Below, piece by piece: positions 45,450 to 57,325 of a stretch of DNA of 64,000 nt. The stretch comes from Fistulifera solaris (Eukaryota; Bacillariophyta; Bacillariophyceae; Naviculales; Stauroneidaceae): assembly GCA_030295235.1 (NCBI GenBank), contig AP026132.1, positions 124,001 to 188,000 of the forward strand, given 5' to 3'. Under the pieces are notes generated by a model. It saw only the letters and a program-made list of their open reading frames with translations, searched no databases and was not told the DNA's origin. A program made the position numbers and the translations under genes. The first letter of the stretch is position 1. Each line of letters starts with the position of its first letter.

Positions 45450-45821
45450 ATGAGTCGTGAAATACAACGACGAAACTCCAAACAGCGTTTGGACGATGGA
45501 TGGGTGGACAGCATGGTCGAAGTCGCCAAGGTGTGCAACAATCTATTTACGAAGCAATGTAATCTTTGCAACATATATACCAACAAGCAAGTCGAATACG
45601 AATGGCGACAAGAAAAAACACTGCAAAGTAGTAGTAGTCCAGTCGAACGCGCCTTACAAAAAGTGGACCACGGCAACCTGGAAGTTCACCTCTATCGCCA
45701 GTTTCTGTTTGACGAAGAATCGGTGATTGCGGGAGCCAGTCTGCGTGAGGACGAAACATCGATTCAGCGCATGGGAAGTCAAGACGGAGAGCGAAGTGTA
45801 CTGACGCACGGAACCAACTAA
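45450..45821 (+). CDS. Small hypothetical protein (123 residues)
   Basis: An ATG frame of 123 residues with balanced composition. It has a basic N-terminus (SREIQRRNSKQRLDDGW), three Cys as CNNLFTKQCNLC and an acidic/Gln C-terminus. No membrane segment or signal peptide. I do not recognise a family. It ends 60 bp from the convergent PP2A B'' gene. It overlaps shorter frames on the other strand, but its composition is the most protein-like. Confidence 0.4.
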   Translation: MSREIQRRNSKQRLDDGWVDSMVEVAKVCNNLFTKQCNLCNIYTNKQVEYEWRQEKTLQSSSSPVERALQKVDHGNLEVHLYRQFLFDEESVIAGASLREDETSIQRMGSQDGERSVLTHGTN

Positions 45822-45884
45822 CTACGAATGAAGCGAAGAAACCAGAAGGCCCCTTCTTTGAAGCGCTTTCTATATTGTAACTTT

Positions 45885-47628
45885 TCAACCTGTGAACTCG
45901 TATTCATAAATAATTATAACCAGTGTTCTGTAAATGTAAACTCTCGGCTTTTTCATTTCATTCCATTCCTCTACTTCGTTTTCAAAAGGAGCTTCACTGG
46001 ATACGGCACCATCAAAATCACCGTTTCCGCGAGGACGATTGTCATCGTACTCTTCATCGTCTACCGTCACCCAATCAATCTCCATGGCTTCCTCTTCACG
46101 GGCTTCTTCCTCCATCGCTAATCTCTTGTAATCCAAGCAAGCAAATCGATCCCAGTCACAATCAAACTCATCTTCACGCTTTTGCCGTTCCATGAAAGGA
46201 TCTCGTTGTTCAAACATCAGATACTTGTTCAGGTTGAATAACGCATCGAACAAAGCTCCAGAAACTTGACAACATTCGGGTTGCAAAAAATCTTCCGCCA
46301 CCAAATGCTCCGTACTGGCCGGTTTAATCATATCCATCATTTGGCAAAGCATGTCCTCGAACTGAACGATTTCGTGGCCCATACACTGCATTCGGTGGAG
46401 CTGCACTGCGTAAAACGATCGCATTTCCATGTTATTCAATTTACCGTCACCATCCACATCGACGCAACTGAACCAGTAACGCACACTGACTTCATTGCTT
46501 TTGTCTTCTTCCGATAGCATAAAATAGATGAAATCTTCGTAACTCAAGTAATCTCGATTCGGGTTCGGTGGATTGAAGGGTCGGGGCGCCGCATCGAAAA
46601 TCCGATCCACAATCATGTGAGACAGGGAATGATCCCCGTATTTGAGTAAATCTTCTCGCGTGATGCGGTAATCGCGGTCGTGATCCAGTTCCCAAAAGCG
46701 ACAATAGAGTACATAAAAGTGCTCGTAACTGAGAAAGCGCGTGACATTGTTGATGTCTTCTTCTTCGTCGACTTGTTGAAAGGCTTGCAGTAGATCCGAT
46801 CGTCGTATTTGCCGGCTCGTGATGCGACCGGAATGGCACTTGTCAACACTGTAAAAGATACGAGTAATGACGGTGACAGCATATTTCTCCTGAAACTCAG
46901 CGTGACTCGACAAAAACTCGAGACCGGGATGATCGTTCAACAACGCCTTGATGAAGGGCAAAAAGTCATCGCGGAGAATAAAGTCATGTTCCGGTTTTTT
47001 GACCAACCGAAAGAAGCGATCCGATACATCGTACGGTTCCATTTCTTGCTTCCAATACCACTCGAGCATACGAAAAGTCACCACTTCCATCGGCGATTGA
47101 TGCTCCCCGAAGGCCTCATTCCACAAATCCAAGATCCGCTGATAGAGTGGCTGATTGAAAAACGAAGGGAACCGACAGACTTCTTTCGTAATACGAACAA
47201 AGGCATCGTGCGTCAAATATTTTCGTTCTAACTTCTGCGACTGTGGGTCGTCTTCCGATGTGACCGAACTGACGGAACCCGGTGAAGTCAAGGGCGGATC
47301 TTGACCCAATTCGTTGAAAATAACCTTCGCGTGATCGCGAGCACAGGTATTATTCTCGCGTGACTCTTCGTCGTCTTTTCTTTTCCTCTTCGAGCGGTTC
47401 CCATTGTTCGTGTGGTTGCGGTGCGGTGAAACGTCGTCGACGTCGTTCCTCGTTGCCGCGCGGATAAAAGGGAGGAATGATGACCGAACTGGGTGTCGAA
47501 TCCTGTTTCGTTTTCGCTTCTTCTTGAGCATGATAACGTTCAATCCATTGCAAGACTTGTTCGTACACGTCGTCGGAGGTGAGCCACGAGACGAGTAGTT
47601 CGTCCATTTTCACTGCGGAATACGCCAT
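45885..47628 (-). CDS. Protein phosphatase 2A regulatory subunit B'' (PR72/PPP2R3 family)
   Basis: Directs PP2A to substrates and makes it Ca2+ sensitive. About 580 residues from ATG at 47628. The conserved region runs from FVRITKEVCRFPSFFNQPLY through LRDDFLPFIKALLNDHPGLE and LLQAFQQVDEEEDINN, where B'' proteins match well. Two EF-hand-like loops are seen: DHDRDYRITREDL and DVDGDGKLNNMEM (the second is canonical). YLSYEDFIYFMLSEEDK is also typical. The C-terminus is acidic. The frame shifts at T4 47376-47379 (plus strand), just after a Lys/Arg-rich stretch; one base fewer gives 581 codons. The N-terminal ~90 residues (DELLVSWLTSDDVYEQVLQW) are less conserved. Confidence 0.93.
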
Positions 47629-48228
47629 GATGAAGGAGCGTCAGTTACTGCCGTGTCGTTGCGCAATTTACTATCCTTTTGTTTAGAAGGACTTCCCAGA
47701 GAGTATGTAAGGCAAAACAGAAAGGAAGAACGAAAGAATGCTTCAACAACTGTATAATGATGAACGTTGCAAAATGGTCGTCTTTTTTTTTGCGTTTTGC
47801 TGCGGTACTCGTTACTATAACTTTTGCTCCACAAACTTGTTCCGTGATTAATCAGGAACTAAAACCAAATAGAGGTTCACGTAACGATGCGATTCTATTA
47901 TAGCACTGTTAGGGAGGCGCATAAAAAATGAGGCCATCGCTCTTGTCTATCATACGTTGTGCTGTTTTCGACCACAAAAAGTAGACCAAACAAAGAACTA
48001 ATGGAAGAACAAGTCTATGTTGTCAACCTCCTTTGAAAGCTCTCACGTTGGGAGGGTTCTTCCTAAGGATGGTACACGACCGTGGATTTGAAATTATAAA
48101 AGCATGCTCAAGGCTCCCTCTAGAACTCTCTGTCACAGAGCAATAATTTCTCAAGAATTGTTTAGCAGACATCTTCACTTCAAGTTGCTACAAAGATGTG
48201 ACTGACATCTAAGAGAGATAAAGGCTTC
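47629..48228. other. Intergenic region, no supported gene
   Basis: About 600 bp between the PP2A B'' start and the end of the HSP70 relic. Nothing recognised. Confidence 0.5.
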
Positions 48229-50023
48229 TTAATGGTTTGACTCGAACCAGTTGTTGGCTTGATGGCTACCCCACATCGGCTTTGTCATCAATAAGATCCA
48301 CTTAATCTGAGAGTTTGTACATTTCCAAAGTTCCGTAACCATGCCCTCGCTTTCTTCCCGGGAAAGTAGACGGAGTCCCTTGTCGTGGGATACGGTGACC
48401 TTCTTCTCCTTCCCAGTGGACCTCTCAATGGCACTGACGGTAACCGCATCGTCCGCATCCACATACACGGTGACATCGATTTGGGGCTGCCCCGAGGCCA
48501 ACGGCAAAACCCCGTCCAAGCGGAACTCTCCGAGAAAGTTGTTGTCCTTTGTCATGGAATGTTCGCCGAAAATCCGGATCAGTACGCTCGGTAGGATATC
48601 CTTGCACACGGAAAAGGTCAGAGTCTTTTTGCAGGGAATGTGATTGTTTTGCCGGATAAACGTAATCATCCTCCCTCCGATACTTTCAACTCCGAGTGAG
48701 AATGGAGCAACATCGAGCAACAAAATCTCGGAGAGTTTCTCACTCTTCACACCCGAAAGAAGTGCCGCCTTTACGGTGGCTCCGAACGTGACAGCCTCGT
48801 TGGGGTTGACCCGTTTACAAAGCTCCATCCCATCGAAAAATGCCGAAGGCATGGATTGAAGTTTGGGAATACGAGTCGATCCGCCGACCAGAACAACCTC
48901 GTGTACCTGATCTTTGGGCATTTTTGAGTCACGCAATATCTGCTCACAAATACCGATACACTTTTCGAAGTAATCCATTCAAAGAGCTTCGAATCGAAAA
49001 CGAGTGATAGTTGCCAAGAAATCAATACCATCATACAGTGAAAGAATGTCAATGTGCTTCTGAGAAGAGAACGATAAAGTAATCTTCGCGACGCTCACAA
49101 GCCTGTAAACGGCACATCGAACTGTAATTGTGCGATATGTCCCGGTGATGGAGACGCTGAAACTCCTTCACAAAGTAGTCCACCATGCGATTGTCAATAT
49201 CTTCGCCCCAAACTTCGTGTCTCCCGCTGACGCTTTCACCGTATATTTCATCGTCCAAGGTGAGCAAGGAAATGTCCAAACAACCGCCACCCCAGTCGAA
49301 AATGAGCACATTTTTCTCGCAGCCCCTATGATCAATACCGTTAGCATTAGCAGCAGCCGTCGGCTCGTTAATGAGACGAAGAACATTCAAACCAGCGATC
49401 GAAGCAGCACACTTCGTAGCTTGACGCTGAGCGTCATTGAAACAAGCAGGGACACTAATGACGGCATTCTTGACTTCTTTTCAAGATATGCTTCGGTAAT
49501 CTCTTTCATTTCCATCAATATCATGGCACAAATTTCTTCAGCTTGAAAATGTCGCTCTTCTCCTTTGTAATGTGCCTTGATGATCGGGTTATCGCAAGGC
49601 CCGAAACAACGTCAAACGGCCAGTGTGTCATATTCGATTGGACAGCAGGATCCGTAAATTTGCGTCCTATAAGACGCTTGGCCGAAAATAGTATTTCGTG
49701 CATTCGCTGCATTCTGAGACATTGCGGCATCGCCCATGAGACGCTCCGTTTCGTTGAAGGCAACGTCGAAGGGATTGGCGTCGACCATGATAGTCGGTAA
49801 TGATTTCGACGCGATTGTTGCGCCATACACCCACACAACAATTAGTCGTTCCAAGGTCGATTCCTACAGTTTGTCCTGCGACTGGTGAAGATAATAAGAG
49901 AGTGAGTAGGGAATTTTGGTGTAACTGGAAATAAAAAGCTGTCCTTGGTAATGCCGAAGGCCCAGAAACTATTCGTCGTTAACAGGATGCACCCTAATTC
50001 GAATACTTACCCGGCATGATCAT
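48229..50023 (-). pseudogene. HSP70 family relic (probably a decayed copy)
   Basis: Recognisable HSP70 blocks lie in order on the minus strand: [20 protein letters not shown] (49.86 kb), [105 protein letters not shown] and LLLDVAPFSLGVESIGG. A first exon at 50023-50011 and a 129-bp GT-AG intron (50010-49882) are kept. Unlike other genes here, breaks are not only at homopolymers: there is an in-frame TGA just before MDYFEKC (about 48979-48981), the TTPSYVAF block is eroded to NPFDVAF, the DLGGGTFD motif reads DWGGGCLD, and the lid domain is cut short (~100 residues missing). About five frame changes in all. A divergent HSP70 with assembly errors remains possible. Confidence 0.75.
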
Positions 50024-50259
50024 TACTTCGTTGCATCAATCTTTCACTCTTTAACGTTCACGTACTTCCTTATTAATAAAGTTTGAATACTTTCTTGCCA
50101 GCAATGCTTTAATGGAAGGAAAGGCTGCTGAATGATCTGCGGTTTTGAAGTGAAAACGAGCCGGGAAAATGACGAGGCCAAAAGAAAAGGGTTCGCGGTT
50201 TTTTCGTATGCGAAGTATGTGATGTCATAACTCATGACCCAGAAGCAAGAAACAACACA
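50024..50259. other. Short gap upstream of the HSP70 relic
   Basis: No gene seen; 240 bp. Confidence 0.4.
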
Positions 50260-50373
50260 GATTTGCAAGAGGTCGATAGCTACCGGGTACCACCATTTCT
50301 CGCAGCACTGGTGATCAATAAGCTCCGGATTGTGGCAGCTCATGATGCTACTGTGCAGTCCATTATGAAAAGG
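50260..50373 (+). pseudogene. Fragment of the MYND-family gene (C-terminal helix region only)
   Basis: In one frame this reads DLQEVDSY, then FLAALVINKLRIVAAHDAT, which matches FLVALLIIKLRIVAAIDAT of the copy at 53.8 kb. No MYND finger or start lies before it. It is an isolated relic about 1.3 kb upstream of the main MYND cluster. Confidence 0.7.
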
Positions 50374-50778
50374 CGTGATGTCCGCTAATGTAAGTCCGAG
50401 GCTCTTTGACGCTTACAACTGTATGATGAGTTTCTATCGTATACAATGCTTATCTCGAGTGGCATTTGCCTACTATCATCTTTGCTTTGCGGACAAGAAA
50501 ACGTCTTACTTGGTATCCGGGTTTCCAGCGTACTTGGTTCGATCAGGGAGCGTCGTGACAAGCATGAACGCGACGAAATAGCATCAGTTTGCACTTATAA
50601 TAGAGCAACGTCGGATGTAAGATTGAATTATAAATCATAGTGTAGCGTTGGCATGCACAGATACACTAAGTCAATTATCGTAATGCTCATTGAAAGGATA
50701 AACAATGACGAGTTCATTCAAAGGTTACAAGGCATGGTTGCAGGCCGGAACACGAGGGAAACCAGTATTCAAAACTAA

Positions 50779-51240
50779 CTAGTGATCAGTCGTTGATTCG
50801 GTGAGGGGCTGGACTTTGATCGTGGGAAAAGTGACTTGCACCGTGTCCGCAATCTCCTCCCTTTCCCGCCGTCTTCCCGAATCCACATAATAGCAATAAT
50901 ACACCGTCTTGGTTACAACTTCGAGCTCGTGCTCCTGGCAGATACACAAATCTGCGCGCATCGGATTCTTCATTCGTTTTCGTAGTTTCAACCGCTTCAG
51001 CCATTCTTTACGGATGCAATCTTTCTTGGCGAGGTTCAGGAGCATTTCCTTCTTCATCGATCGTTTGGGTGTGCTCTGCGCCCCCCGGCAATCGCTTGAA
51101 CGCACCCGAATAGTTTTTATTGTTGTGTTTACAGGATGGCACGCAGCATTTGGTGTTGTAGCTGGGTGGAGGACGGGGTTTGTTTAATTTTGTGACAGTC
51201 AAGGCGCCGTCATTGGTGGGAGGATGTGCACGGTTGACAT
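50779..51240 (-). CDS. THAP-like zinc-finger protein
   Basis: About 153 residues. The N-terminal half shows a C2CH pattern like a THAP domain: KCCVPSCKHN, then a central Trp (RKEWLKRLKL), and CICQEHELE as the closing C-x2-H. THAP domains bind DNA through one zinc and occur in P-element transposases and host regulators. No transposase domain follows, so it could be a host gene derived from a transposon or a short free-standing factor. The frame shifts at C6 51081-51086 (plus strand), and probably at a CC near 51213, which would connect to the ATG at 51240; both corrections together give exactly 154 codons. The C-terminal part has VYYCYYVDSGRRREREE and no other known motif. Confidence 0.6.
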
Positions 51241-51635
51241 GGTTTGTCGGCGTCGCTTTTTGTCCCCGACGCTCGCTGGAATGAGATCCATCCTCTTCCG
51301 AAAGGAAAATGTAGAAGGCAGGATTAATTTCGCTTTGGAATAGTCTAAAATTGAGGTAATGATGCGATTGAGTTTATCATGTCGCCGAAAGGCGAAAAAC
51401 AACGCAATAAATTTTTCAAAACGTCGTCATTGGAGACCCGGATCACAGAGTCAACGGAAATACGTCAATTTTTACATAACAATAATCGAGTGACATAGTG
51501 TCGAAACGGTTATCACCTATGAAACCTCATTTTTGTCCGTGTCGCGCGTTATCATCCACAATAAAATAAAACGATCGCTACCAGGTATTCGCGATAAAAA
51601 CGCAATCTTATCTGATTTTTGTTACTGAAATAAGG
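51241..51635. other. Intergenic region between the THAP-like gene and MYND copy 1
   Basis: About 395 bp between divergent genes. The frame of the THAP gene is open further upstream but without a Met. No other gene seen. Confidence 0.45.
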
Positions 51636-52736
51636 ATGACCGACATAGATGACCTACCCTTGTACGAAGGAAAGGATCCTGAGTTGCTGGAAGCGCCCTC
51701 GCTGCTTTGTTTGCTTAGAAACTCCGGCCAAGCTCTTGCGATGCTCACGCTGTCAGTTAGCCTGGTATTGCAGCGCAACCTGTCAAAAAGTGCATTACGA
51801 GAAACATAGCTTCTTGTGTAAAAACATCGCCAAGGATCAGAAGCGTGCCGTCCAAGAAAAAGCTCGACTCTGCGCTGCCTTTGGCGAAAATATCTTCGAG
51901 ACCGAGGCTGGAAACTTTTATGGCTTGACAGAAACATATAATTACTTGGATATGACGAATGCTTTGATTAGCTGGACTTGTTCTATCGCTTACCAAAGCA
52001 ACGTGAAGCAAGTGTGGGAAAAGTCTCTTTTCTACAATTAGAGCATCTTCGGTTGGTGCTCTCGATCGCATGCGGTATCGATTACCATTCTTCTTGCTAC
52101 AGATGAATCGCTGACGATGGCGCTGTTTCGTTCATTTGACACTGGGTGAAGCTGAAGGATTTCGGGGATACTTTTCCGGATTGGGTTTATGATCTTCATA
52201 GAAACAGCAATGAAGGCGATTGGATCTACCCAGCGAAGTTGATTGCCGATACTCAGACATTTTCAAGGACGTTTTGGGAGGATGAGCTAGAAGAGGTGGA
52301 TCTATCATTTCTTGTAGCGCTTTTGATTATCAAGCTACAAATTTTGGCGGCTCAAGACTTAGCTACACGGTACATTGACTTTGCATTCGGAAGGGATTTC
52401 CGGACAGCGTATCCAGGAAGTGCGGCCTTTGATTGAAGAATTGGTAATTGGTCAGGATGTGGATTTGGATAGTCAGCGAGCGCAAGCCCAGCGGTTATTT
52501 AATATGATTCATTGGAAGAATCCTTCCATGCTTCCTGCAATAGTGAATCCGAGACCAATAATGAGTCAGCGCCCCCAAATAGAGTTTTGCACAGAGAAAT
52601 CAGACCTGGACACCCCTCCGAAGTTCAAGTGATTCTCAACTACGGCAAGGTTACCTTTCATTGAGTACCAGGTGCACTTGGTATGCTTGTGGCACGTTTT
52701 GGCGAGAATCCGGTTTATAACTGGTCTATGGACTAA
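51636..52736 (+). pseudogene. MYND zinc-finger family, copy 1 (probably decayed)
   Basis: Starts at ATG 51636 (TDIDDLPLYEGKDPELLEA). The MYND finger is complete: CFVCLETPAKLLRCSRC, AWYCSATCQ, then HYEKHSFLC. Downstream are the family blocks ETEAGNFYGL, SNVKQVWEKSLFY, HLRLGALDRM, GDWIYP, FLVALLIIKLQ and GQRIQEVRPLIEELV. Three or more frame changes are present (one at CCC near 51695). In addition, the family block FI-R-Y-W reads FI-stop-HW near 52135-52140, where CGA would become TGA, and another stop lies in the last block before VPGALG. These nonsense changes are not run-length errors, so I call it decayed. Confidence 0.7.
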
Positions 52737-53770
52737 ACTGAGGCAGAAGGGGAGAACTGTTAAGTCTGTTCATGCCTTCGAGCATTCGGTGGGTGTGCTA
52801 ATGAGAACCTCGTGTCTAGTTTTCAAATAAAGTGAACCTATAGTTATTCAGGTTGCAACTAAAGGTATTTTAGATCTAAGGAGTCTCTTGCAAAGATGAG
52901 AGACGTAGTCTCCGACTCCTCCTCCTCAACTGACTTTCAAGTCCGGGCACCGTGGCTTTCGTTTGCATAAGCTATCAGTCGAATATTTTGATGCTTTTGA
53001 TGTTATAAATTCTGCTGTTGTCATCGATGCTATACGTTGCTGAATAAATTTGTGATCATTTGTAACCAGAATATTAGACTCTCAAAGTGTAGTTTTCATG
53101 AGATGTGACATAATTCACTTCAGTCCCGGTAAATTGCCAACGCATATCCGCGATGATGAAAGCGATGAAGGGCAAAAAGCTGCGTTTTCGACCGCCATGA
53201 TGAGCATGCAGCCATAAACACTGTCATTTACCAGTAAAACACGAAGATGCTGCTCGAAAGCGTTGCGGAACTTGTTATCTCGGGCGTTTTGATGACGAGG
53301 CTGATAGATGCACGAGGACACACGACCCTCATCCCACGACGACTCCTCCTCTGGCAGTGCCGTAGCTGCAGTTGTCTCGCGATGATCCTTGACAAAGCGG
53401 CAAAGCGCTTGGCATTTGCGATGAGACCGATGATGTTTTTGTTGTGTAACGGAGATTTCATTTGTGTCGAAAACCGCACTGCACATAACGTTTTTTTTTG
53501 ATTTCGAGTAACGGAAAAACTTTTGTCGTGTGAGATGAAAGAACAGTTTGTGAAGCTTTCGATTGATAGTTTTTGACAGACGACAACTGAGTTTTTAAAC
53601 GGGGAACGTTCCTAAAAACACCTATTCATTCCTTCTTTGACATAAATCGCGCGAAACTCAAGCTACGCGGCAAAACCGGAAAGTAGTCACGTGACTGGCG
53701 AGAAGGAAAAAAGGGTCTACCGACACCGACACAAAGTTGAGAGTTGGCTCTTGTCATAGCTACCGAAACA
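52737..53770. other. Intergenic region, one weak open frame
   Basis: About 1.03 kb. A 123-codon minus-strand frame at 53115-53486 has no recognised motif and competes with frames on both strands. The last ~100 bp are similar to the region before the copy at 55838 (for example 'gcgcgaaactcaagctac...cggcaaaacc' against 'gggcgaaacctgagctac...cgcaaaacc'), so promoter sequence was duplicated with the gene. Confidence 0.55.
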
Positions 53771-54872
53771 ATGACGAATGAGGCTCAGTTAGCAATATGC
53801 CAAGGGATTGATGCGGAACTATCGGAACATCCTCGGTGCTCATCTTGCTTCCACACACCAGCCACCAAGTTGTTGCGATGTTCGCGTTGTTATGAAGCCT
53901 GGTACTGCAACACTGTATGCCAGAAAAAGCACTTTGCAAGGCATCGCGACTTGTGTCAAATAATAGCCTTTTTTCAAGAAAACGTTTCGACAAGAAGAAC
54001 GCATCCTCCGGTCTGCTTTGGGGGATCGTTTGTTTGAGACGGATATTGGAAGCTTTTGGGAGGTGGAGCAGGCATTGCCGTACATGCAAGCCACCTATGA
54101 TCTGACAAACTGGTATTGGGCTATCGGTCTAGAATGCAACGTGAAAGAAGTTTGGGAGCGGGGACTTTTTCATTTGTTGGAGCTTCTTCGGCCAGGTGCT
54201 ACCGATCACACGGCAGCGCAAATGCGAGTGCCATTCTTCTTGTTGAACTAAATCGGGATGACGATGCTTATACTTTTGTTCGCTACTGGGTGCAGCTGGA
54301 CGATGCTATTGATTCGATTCCAGGTGTCGTGACAGATGCTCACCGAAATAGCAAAAGAGGCGATTGGATTTACCCACGTCAAACTAACTGTCGATTCTTT
54401 GACATATTTCAAGACATTTCGAAGGAGGACCCGCACCTGATGGAGCTTGCTTTTCTTGTGACACTTCTCATCATCAAGCTTCGTATTGTTGCGGCTATCG
54501 ATGCTACTTTGCAGTCGGTTGAGCTTGCATTCGAAGGTGCAGCTGGACAGCGTATTCAAGAGGTAAAAACCTTAGTACAAGGAATGCTCATTCGTGATGA
54601 TGTGAATTTGGAATATCAACGAGAACAGGTCCATAGATTGTTGGATGCTATTGACAAGAACAATCCTACTATGCTTCCTATTCTGCTTAATCCGGACGCC
54701 CCTTGACAGTCGGCCTCCGCCTCCACCTCATCTGATCGTTCGGGTCAACCCTCCGATCGTATACTGCTTTTCATCTTTGGGCGCAAGGTCCTTCTATCGG
54801 ATCCCAGGCTCGGTTGATTTGTTGAAGGAGCACCTTGGGCGCAAGCCATTGGGTCACAAGCATATGGAATGA
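53771..54872 (+). CDS. MYND zinc-finger family, copy 2
   Basis: About 365 residues from ATG 53771. The MYND finger is near residues 20-60: CSSCFHTPATKLLRCSRC, AWYCNTVCQ, HFARHRDLC. MYND fingers bind proline-rich peptides in partner proteins. There is no SET domain, so this is not a SMYD methyltransferase. The conserved C-terminal region contains FETDIGSFWEVEQALPYMQA, NVKEVWERGLFH, RYWVQLDDAID, GDWIYPRQTNCRFFDIFQD, FLVTLLIIKLRIVAA, GQRIQEVKTL and NNPTMLPILLNP. It is read in several frames with a few one-base shifts; no nonsense change was seen inside a conserved block. It looks like one of the better-kept copies. Confidence 0.72.
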
Positions 54873-55837
54873 GTCAGGACGGAGGACGAATAGCTGTCCT
54901 TATAGTGGCTAGTCAATTCAGAAGAGTGATTTGAATCACAATATTTTAGAGGATTATTAATTAGCTATGGTGCGTTTTCGACTGCATTGAGATACCTCCA
55001 TCAATGCATGTATGCTGTTGCTGTAAAAAAGTTGCTGCTGAATGAATGGCTTAACTACCTTACACTTAGTGACTAGGACACGACTCATTTTCAGGCGGGA
55101 CTGATTGTTGCAACGGAAACAAAAAAAAATGAAATGCTGGTGGCGGTGTAATATTCGCGAAAGAACGACGATGAACGACAATACAATAACACCCATGTAC
55201 AAAGTAAAGGCACCTCGTTGTTTCCAGTGCCTCAGAACTCCGGACAAGCTATTATGGTGCTCACTCTGTCACGTAGCGTGGTATTGCAGCGCAATTGAGC
55301 GCGATGCGACCCCTATGGTGACGCGATAAACACTTGGAGTTTTTCGTTAACCATGATCTACGTCACAGTCACACGCTGTGAAGTGACAAAAGACAACGAA
55401 AGTGGTTGAGTCTGACGAATATTCGATGAGGAGGAGGCGTCGTATGTTCGACCAGCGCAATGCGAAAGTTCTTTTCTCTTTCTTATTGTTGACTTTCTTT
55501 TCACGCTAACGCAAGGTTATTCCACTCAACGCCACAGGAAGAAATTTCGTCAGCGAGATAAACGTCTCCAAAATAATCAACAGAAAACAGAAAGTAACTG
55601 CTGAGTTGTGCGCGGGAAAGTTCCTAAAGCTCTATTTACACGAGCAACGTACACTTTACTAACGCACGTATTTTAAGTCGGGCGAAACCTGAGCTACACC
55701 GCAAAACCAGTGAGTTTCCGCGTGATTGACGAGAAGAAAGGGCATTGAAACCGACACAAATTTGAGCGCCACCGCCGCCGGCGACGACCCTCCAGTCATA
55801 CTTGCCGAAAGTTGGCGAACGGGGTGCAGTTATAGCC
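54873..55837. other. Spacer in the MYND cluster
   Basis: Holds the partial MYND fragment at 55171-55329 and, at its end, the duplicated upstream region shared with copy 2 (aagttcctaaa... and ctgagctac...gcaaaacc blocks). No complete gene. Confidence 0.55.
55171..55329 (+). pseudogene. MYND fragment (first half of the finger only)
   Basis: Reads YKVKAPRCFQCLRTPDKLLWCSLCHVAWYCSA split over two motifs: CFQCLRTPDKLLWCSLC and AWYCSA. It then leaves the family at IERDATP and stops at 55329; no C-terminal family block follows for 500 bp. It is a truncated copy related to copy 1. Confidence 0.7.
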
Positions 55838-56937
55838 ATGTGCGAATGTATCGGTGCAGTATTATGGGACGAGCCTCGGTGCTTATCTTGCTTCCACACA
55901 CCAGCTACCAAGTTGTTGCGATGTTCGCGCTGCCGTGAAGCCTGGTACTGCAACACCGTCTGCCAGAGGAAAGACTACGCAAGTCATCGTGAGTTTTGTA
56001 AACAAATATCTCTTTGCAAGGAAACTCTTTGACAAGAGGAACTCATTCTCTGGTCCACTGTGGGGGATAGTTTGTTTGAGACACACACTCGAGACTTTGG
56101 GGAGTGTGTCGACGCAGTGCTGTACATGCAAGCCCTACATGACTTGTCATGCTGGTATTGGATTGCCGGTATGGAAAGCAATGTGAAAGAAGTTTGGGAG
56201 CGGGGACTTTTTCACACATTGGAGTTTCTTCGGCTTGGGGGCAACCGATCACATTGGAGTGCGGCACCGTGCTCCTTTCATCTTGCTGAACCTACATCGT
56301 GATGACGATGCTTATACTTTCGTTCGTTACTGGGCGCACCGGGTGATGGATTCGCTTATACCGTTCCAGGCATCGTGACAGATGCGCGCCGAAACAGTAA
56401 AGTCGGTGATTGGATCTACCCACGTGAAACTAACTGTCGATACTTGGACATTTTTCAAGACATTTGGACGGGAGGACCCGCATCTGATGGAGCTTTCTTT
56501 TCTTGTGACGCTCCTTATCATTAAACTTTGTATTGTGGCTGCGTTTGACGCTACTATGCGTTCAGTTGAGCTTGTTTTGGAAGGTACAGCTGGAGAGCAT
56601 GATGAGGAGATCAAATCGTTGATACAAGGAACGATAATTCGTGACGATGTGAACGTGGAATGTCAACGAGCAGGTCCACAAACTCTTGGATGCTATCGAT
56701 AGGAATAACCCTTCCATGCTTCCTGCTCTGGTTGATCCGACACCTTTGACTACTCAGCCTCCGCCGCCGATTCATCTCATCTTTCGGGGTCACCCTTCCG
56801 ATGCGTATGCTACCGTGTCTCTTTGCGGAAGGTCCTTTTATCGAGTGCCAGGCGACAGTAAAACTGTTAGAGCAACGCGTTGGTCGCAAGCCAGTGTACA
56901 ATTACAATATGTCGCCAATTGGGGAAAAGATGAATAA
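55838..56937 (+). CDS. MYND zinc-finger family, copy 3
   Basis: Starts at ATG 55838. The MYND finger is CLSCFHTPATKLLRCSRC, AWYCNTVCQ, YASHREFC. Downstream are ETHTRDFGECVDAVLYMQAL, SNVKEVWERGLFHTLEFLRL, RDDDAYTF, GDWIYPRETNCRYLDIFQD, FLVTLLIIKL and NNPSMLPALVDP, ending in SFYRVPGD. It is closest to copy 2; even the 5' flank is similar, so the two are probably a duplicated pair. Several one-base shifts interrupt the frame, and a final tail (YNMSP) lies in another frame. Status uncertain: either a real gene with consensus errors or an early pseudogene. Confidence 0.65.
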
Positions 56938-57325
56938 CCGCCCGTATAATGGATACTAGTAGACCTAATCAAGTTGATCGTGCAACTCGAATGCATCGTA
57001 CTCCAGGATCCCAAGTTTATTAATTGACAACATGGACTACGAATTTCGACTAACCCATTAGGTAATACATGCCATTGAAATTAGTCTACACTTATTATCT
57101 TGTTGATAGTGTTGTTGGGAATCGTCGTTTTGCTCGATCCAAACGTGTCCGTGCATTGGCGTGACTCAGCAGATGTGCAGTCCCGGATGTTGTAGAATAA
57201 AGATCGTCGTCGCTTTTATTATTATTGTTCATTATTTCCAGTTTGCATGAGGTAATCCTCTTGCAATTTGCAATACAAAAAGATAATTTAAAGCATAACA
57301 TCCCCTGATAGTTGCATTAGGAAGA
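56938..57325. other. Spacer between MYND copies 3 and 4
   Basis: About 390 bp, AT-rich; promoter of copy 4 by position. No gene seen. Confidence 0.5.

Noticed and set aside
53115-53486. A 123-codon minus-strand frame between MYND copies
   Set aside because: No motif, and overlapping frames of similar length on both strands; too weak to list as a gene.
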